DNA from: Glossina fuscipes
Lineage: Eukaryota > Arthropoda > Insecta > Diptera > Glossinidae
Direction: 5' to 3'
DNA length: 64,000 nucleotides
Assembly (NCBI RefSeq): GCF_014805625.2
Contig: NW_023998457.1
Coordinates: 5,069,553-5,133,552, forward strand
The translations under genes were made by a program, and so were the position numbers. The notes under the pieces were generated by a model. That model was given only the letters and a program-made list of their open reading frames with translations. It was not told the origin of the DNA and ran no database searches. Shown here one piece after another: positions 59,815 to 64,000 of this stretch. Each line of letters starts with the position of its first letter. Position 1 is the first letter of the stretch.

Positions 59815-60285
59815 TGCTTGTATGCGATATGTGGACTGTAAAGAGAGAAAAACTCTATCACTCGATACTACAATGTTTGGATGCGACATCTGGACTGTGA
59901 AGGGGTAGAAGAACATTTTATTCATTTGATTCATTGCTTGCATGCGATATGCAGCAAAAAATTTGTTCATTCGATATTTGTATGCCTGCGTACGATAGGT
60001 GGACTGCAAAAGGAGATAAAACTCTATTACTCGATGCTTGCATGCGATATGCGGATTGCGAGAGAGAGCAAAAATTTATTCACTCGAAATTTCTATGCCT
60101 GCGTACGATGTGTGGACTGTAAAGGAAGAAGTAACTCTACCACTCGATGCTACAATGCTTGTGTGCGATATGTCGACTGTGAAGGGGTAGAAGAATGTTT
60201 TATTCACTTGATTCAATTCTTGCATGTGATATGCGGACTTCAAGAGACAGCAAAACTTTATTCACTCGATATTTTCATGAGTCAT
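59815..60285 (+). repeat. Higher-order tandem array (~60 bp monomer, ~282 bp super-unit)
   Basis: Eight diverged monomers share ATGCGATATGTGGACTG, a GAAGAG/GAAGGGG segment, and CTTTATTCACTCGAT. Monomers begin near 59821, 59880, 59942, 59987, 60044, 60102, 60163 and 60225. Monomers 1, 2 and 3 match 6, 7 and 8 much better than their neighbours, showing a five-monomer super-unit of about 282 bp repeated about 1.6 times. The plus frame 59881-60327 across it is a by-product. Confidence 0.82.
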
Positions 60286-60352
60286 CGAAATTCTTGTTTG
60301 TGTTCGTTACTTTGCCTATATTCTTGAGAATTTCGTTCCGTACAGAACTAAG

Positions 60353-60796
60353 TTAGCCTTTAAGCAGACTTATTCTAACAACTACGGGATTTTTGCAACA
60401 ACACATATATATATATATATACACCACATACAGATCCGAGTATTTTACTACCCTTAGATAACTTGTTTCTCGGGTGAACGTCAGCAGGTGAAATTCGTAA
60501 TTTGGGGGCTTATTATTTAACGTGTCTCTCGTGGGATATAAGAGAAGTTCTTTCAGTATCCTTAACATAAGGAAATGCAAAGTGAATAAATTACAGTTAA
60601 TAAAACGCATATAAGAGTAACAACCCAGAGAAAGAGATTTTACGAACATTTTTTTTTGGGATAGAAGGCAAAATTGTAGAATAATAAGTACTAGAAAAAA
60701 AAAATTAATTTTGAAAATTATTAAATAATGGCAACAATGCAGCCATTTACTGGAGACACTTTTCGCTTTGCGGCACGCAGCTAAACTAGTCCACAT
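60353..60796 (-). other. Long minus-strand open frame of unknown status
   Basis: 147 codons from an ATG at 60796. The first half is hydrophobic and the second half contains YPTRDTLNNKPPNYEFHLL and RETSYLRVVKYSDLYVV. The last ~20 codons are a TA microsatellite (60406-60422) and clearly not native. No protein family recognised. It could be chance or a fragment related to the frame at 59215-59625, which lies downstream on the same strand. Confidence 0.2.
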
Positions 60797-60799
60797 TTA

Positions 60800-61650
60800 A
60801 ATTAAAAAAAAAAAAAGAAAGTAAGGAAATTATGTTTGGTGATGACCGAATCTTTTATACCAATTAGCCTTATCCTAAAAAGACAAAAAAAGTGAAATTT
60901 TCAATTTCTATAATATCGAGGGGGCGGGTCTGTTTTCTTCTATTTTCGAAATAAAAGTTTTTCTCGCATAGGCGTTTCCTTGGAAAAGTTTAAGTCAATT
61001 CTAAATTTTTTTGCCAATGTACAAGTGATCTATTCATTTTCGCTAACGGGGGAATGTTTACAACAATTATTACGCAATTGCGTAGACAGACATAGGGACA
61101 GCCGAAGAGACGGACATGTTTAGGTGCATTAGGTATTTGATACTGATCAAGAATTTTATTGAGTGTTCGAAACCTATTCCCGCGCATTATAAAGCTAGTG
61201 AAAAAAAATTAAATTTAGATATACTATGATATCGGGTAGGCGTGGTCAATTTTTGCCATTTCTATTGTACTACAGCCATAGGATATGCGTTCAAATGCTT
61301 GTACATTTATTTGCCATAGTTTATGAGTAGTGAGCAAAAAAACAATTTTTCATTCGTTTTGAAAAACAGTGGTGTTGTCAGTTGGGGGCGTATTCTTCGA
61401 CCGATTTGATCCATTTTCAATACCAACGTGTGTGCAATAAGTTCTAATGACTGTGCTAAGTCTGATGGCAAAATTTTTGCGGCAAGAGGAATATTTACAA
61501 TACGCGCAGAGAGGACACGCTTAAAACGATTCAGAATATAAGCCTGATTAAGTTATATATGCTCTATGGCGTCTCGGAGGGTGCTTGCCGGGCGTTGCAC
61601 ACGTTTTAACAAAATGAGTATACTCTTCATCCTTCGGTGATGGGCATAAA
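60800..61650 (+). repeat. Dispersed repeat family B, full-length plus copy
   Basis: Left end AAGTAAGGAAATTATG, then GATGACCGAATC (half of the terminal palindrome) and TTTTATACCAATTAGCC. The body has GGGGGCGGGTC, a degraded core near 61086-61118 and a second GATATCGGGTAGGCGTGG segment. The right end is TTTTAACAAAATGAG, then CCTTCGGTGATGGGCATAAAA. One of the two most complete copies, about 0.85 kb. Confidence 0.8.
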
Positions 61651-62339
61651 AGTGTAAGAAATATTTAAGCAATTTTTTTGTTGATACTCTTATATAAATT
61701 CTCACGTATATGTCGACATATGCATAATAAATTGCCATAAATTATAATGAAATTTTAAATTGACATTAACGTACATTCTGCATAAAATATATTTTATGAT
61801 ATCAAGTATACACTCAGGATATAAATCCATATAATTATTATTATTCATAGCTTAACGAGCGAATAGTTATGACATGAAAAAAATTGTAAATTTTTATGTA
61901 AGAAATTTCGACCAAATTATTTTCCATCCATCATAAGCTACTATTTAAGCTGCATTAGATTTTTATTCTTATATTGTGCATTACGAAGTTTCCATAAAAA
62001 TGCAAGATTTGTGTTACGAGTGCAAAAAATATGCATTACAAGATTTAATAGCGCATTAATAAAATGATAAATGGAATAAGTGAGGGAAGTGGCGTTTGCA
62101 GTTTTGCAGGGCAGTCTTTGCTCTTCCAATTTTTCTTTTCTTTACCCACCATTAGCTCTTCAATCATCCAGCATGTAGATAACATAATAACGAGTTCAGC
62201 TCGACATAGACGTTAGTGTAAGAGATACAAACTTGACGCAAGAGCGGAAACGGTTTATATACGAAATCTCAAAAAATATTTAAGCTGGAAAAGCAAAAAG
62301 AATTTAATTATGCCTCTGTGCAATTGTTGTTGTTGTTGT

Positions 62340-62560
62340 TGTCACCGAAGGGTGAGGAATATAATCATTTTTCTTTGCAACGACGAGAGGTAAACTTCAG
62401 ATCAGGGACACCACAGAGTATGTATATCAGTATTGAATTCGTAATCGATTGAAGCATGTCCCTCTGTCCACCAGCCCGCTTATATGTAGTCTGTTGTAAA
62501 CATCGTCCTATCGACAAAAACCTCATTCTTCTAGGGTGGCTATAGAAAGGCAAATTGCTG
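62340..62560 (-). repeat. Dispersed repeat family B, partial minus copy, next to (TTG)n
   Basis: A short TTG microsatellite (62323-62341) runs into TCACCGAAGGGTGAGGAATATAATC. Then follow AGAGTATGTATATCAG, GCATGTCCCTCTGTCC and CATCGTCCTATCGACAAAAACC. This is the family B right end read on the minus strand. Confidence 0.68.
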
Positions 62561-63189
62561 AAGTTGTGCCGCTGTTGCGTTTCGCGATAAATGCTTTTAA
62601 AGTTGTAGAATATCTGATACCCATAGTCTTTTTATTAATTTTTATCATTAGTCTAGAATTTCGGGACAATAAAAATTGCCCCTACATGTCTCTAGAAAGA
62701 AGACTTTGAAGAGAGAGCTTTTAAGCTCAAAGGAACTTATTTCGTGGCAGTTAATGTCAAAAAAAATGTGTAATTCTTTAACCGAATTCATAACTAATAT
62801 CAGCCTTTCTGGATCATAAGCTTTTAGTTTCCTCACACAAACATAAAAAACCTTCAAATCACGCTCAGTCTCATACCTGTCACACTGGTTGCCTTAGTGA
62901 AGCTTTATTAAAATACTTTGGTACGGAAGCGGTTTTAAATGATCGTAAACACCTTCTAAAGGGATTAGAAAAACTAGAAAGGAGTAGGTAAAACATTAGG
63001 CTGTAACATCCCAGTCGATGGGCTGTTCCGAAAAACGAGCAAAATTTCAAAGAAAAAATTTTTTATGACCAATTGATTTTTCTCTCTCTACATATTCTTC
63101 AAAATGCAAAGCATCTGTTGAGTAAAAAAAAAAAATTTTAAATATACTACGGTTTTATACCTTAATAGTTAAAAAAGCACTTTAACACA

Positions 63190-64000
63190 AGTAAGAACAT
63201 CATGCCACTAGATATACTACAACACATCGCCTAGTACAGTTATTGACTCCTTTCGCTAAGAATACCCCAAGAATTATCCATTATTTTAATGCAAAGGCAT
63301 ACTTTCTATCAAAGCCCTCATATTGAAGCATGTCCAAACCATCACATGACTTGTTTTAATTTAATTCTCCAATGTTAGACTTTCCTTCCATATAAGGATT
63401 TGCTTTTCATGATAACCCTTATATATGTTAGTATCTAAAAAATTGACCTTTCTGATCCAAATTTCCTATCGTTATTGGTTTGCTAAATTGATACTAAGAA
63501 CGTTTTAGCATTATAAACTATTCAAGATTAAATCTTTTTCTGAAGGGCTTATTAGTCATGAGAAAGCTTATCTGGGGGCGGATGTCCCCCGTCAAGTTCG
63601 ACCCATTTCATTTTTATGCCAAATTATTGTCATCGTAGGTTTTTTTACCAAATAAGAGTTTCCTGAGAATCTTTATAGGCGATAGTATCCAAGATGGTAT
63701 CCATGGTTAAAATTTGGTAAGGTTGATTTCTTTATGTCTTCTCTATTATGAACGAATTTTCACCGTCAGGTATTGAAAACTACACTTTTTTATCATATAA
63801 AAATTAAGTTTTCCTAGAAACGATCGTACGAGAGGTGGTTCAAAATATTGCGTTCGACGAAACAAATTTTTCACATCAATTCTGATTTCGATTTGACGAT
63901 AAATTTTAAAAATTCCAATTTTATTCACCTTAGTTTGAAAAGTCCTTATATGAGAATTGGTCGAAAAAATGGACCAACTCGAATTATTTTCGTTAGTATT
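63190..64000 (+). repeat. Dispersed repeat family A, plus copy cut by the window end
   Basis: Left end AAGTAAGAACATCATGCC and ATATACTACAACACATCGCC. The body includes ATAACCCTTATATATGTTAG, ATCTAAAAAATTGACC, 'GAACGTTTTAGCATTATAAAC' and a second body-like segment near 63650-63900. It ends in TGGTCGAAAAAATGGACCAACTCG at the window edge. Confidence 0.75.

Larger units (their letters stand above)
51303..64000 (+). other. Putative intron 3 (continues beyond the window)
   Basis: From the GTAAGC donor to the window end there is no further LDLa, EGF or beta-propeller coding segment that I can see. Contents are a minisatellite, a CT microsatellite, family A and B copies, LINE and mariner remnants, a higher-order tandem array and two long minus-strand frames. 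51.3-51.9, 52.5-53.5 and 56.5-57.5 kb hold AT-rich sequence with nothing recognisable. Confidence 0.6.

Noticed and set aside
59881..60327. 148-codon plus-strand frame with repeated CVRYVDCEG-like phrases
   Set aside because: It is produced by the 60 bp tandem array. Monomer lengths are not consistently multiples of three, so the frame is not maintained.

Overview
The window looks like intronic and regulatory DNA from an AT-rich insect genome, most likely a higher (cyclorrhaphan) fly. Three things suggest this: several families of decayed mariner transposons, dispersed repeats carrying GGACAGAC-type cores of the kind common in fly intergenic DNA, and two short phase 1-1 exons encoding LDL-receptor class A (LDLa) modules of insect lipophorin-receptor/VLDLR type. 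Genus cannot be fixed from the sequence. There is no bacterial-style gene density, and I see no tRNA, rRNA or CRISPR.

The only confidently coding DNA is on the + strand. Exons at 50911-51030 and 51186-51302 each encode one complete six-cysteine LDLa module and are separated by a 155 bp intron. A candidate first coding exon lies at 4473-4611: a well-placed ATG, a hydrophobic signal-like N-terminus, a short Thr-rich linker and a CAG/GTACGA donor in phase 1, which matches the phase-1 acceptor of the first LDLa exon. If these belong together, the window is the 5' part of a lipoprotein-receptor gene. Its first intron would be about 46.3 kb and its third intron would run beyond the right edge (at least 12.7 kb).

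The rest is repeats. 1-4.2 kb: upstream DNA with short tandem arrays. 4.6-50.9 kb (putative intron 1): two large dispersed families (called A and B here), an internally deleted mariner nested in a family B copy (9.1 kb), a mariner with an internally triplicated segment (15.6-16.8 kb), two adjacent tail-to-tail mariner remnants (40.36-41.32 kb), three tRNA/SINE-like copies (13.4, 43.8, 46.2 kb), a LINE remnant (47.1 kb) and several tandem arrays (7.1, 11.4, 13.1, 20.0, 22.3, 28.4 kb). 51.3-64 kb: a CATTAG-type minisatellite, a CT microsatellite, more A and B copies, a LINE remnant (57.6 kb), a mariner remnant (58.9 kb), a higher-order tandem array (59.8-60.3 kb), and two unusually long minus-strand open frames (59.2-59.6 and 60.4-60.8 kb) of uncertain status.

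Family and element edges are approximate, because they were placed by eye from shared motifs without alignment. No complete autonomous transposon and no intact transposase was found.
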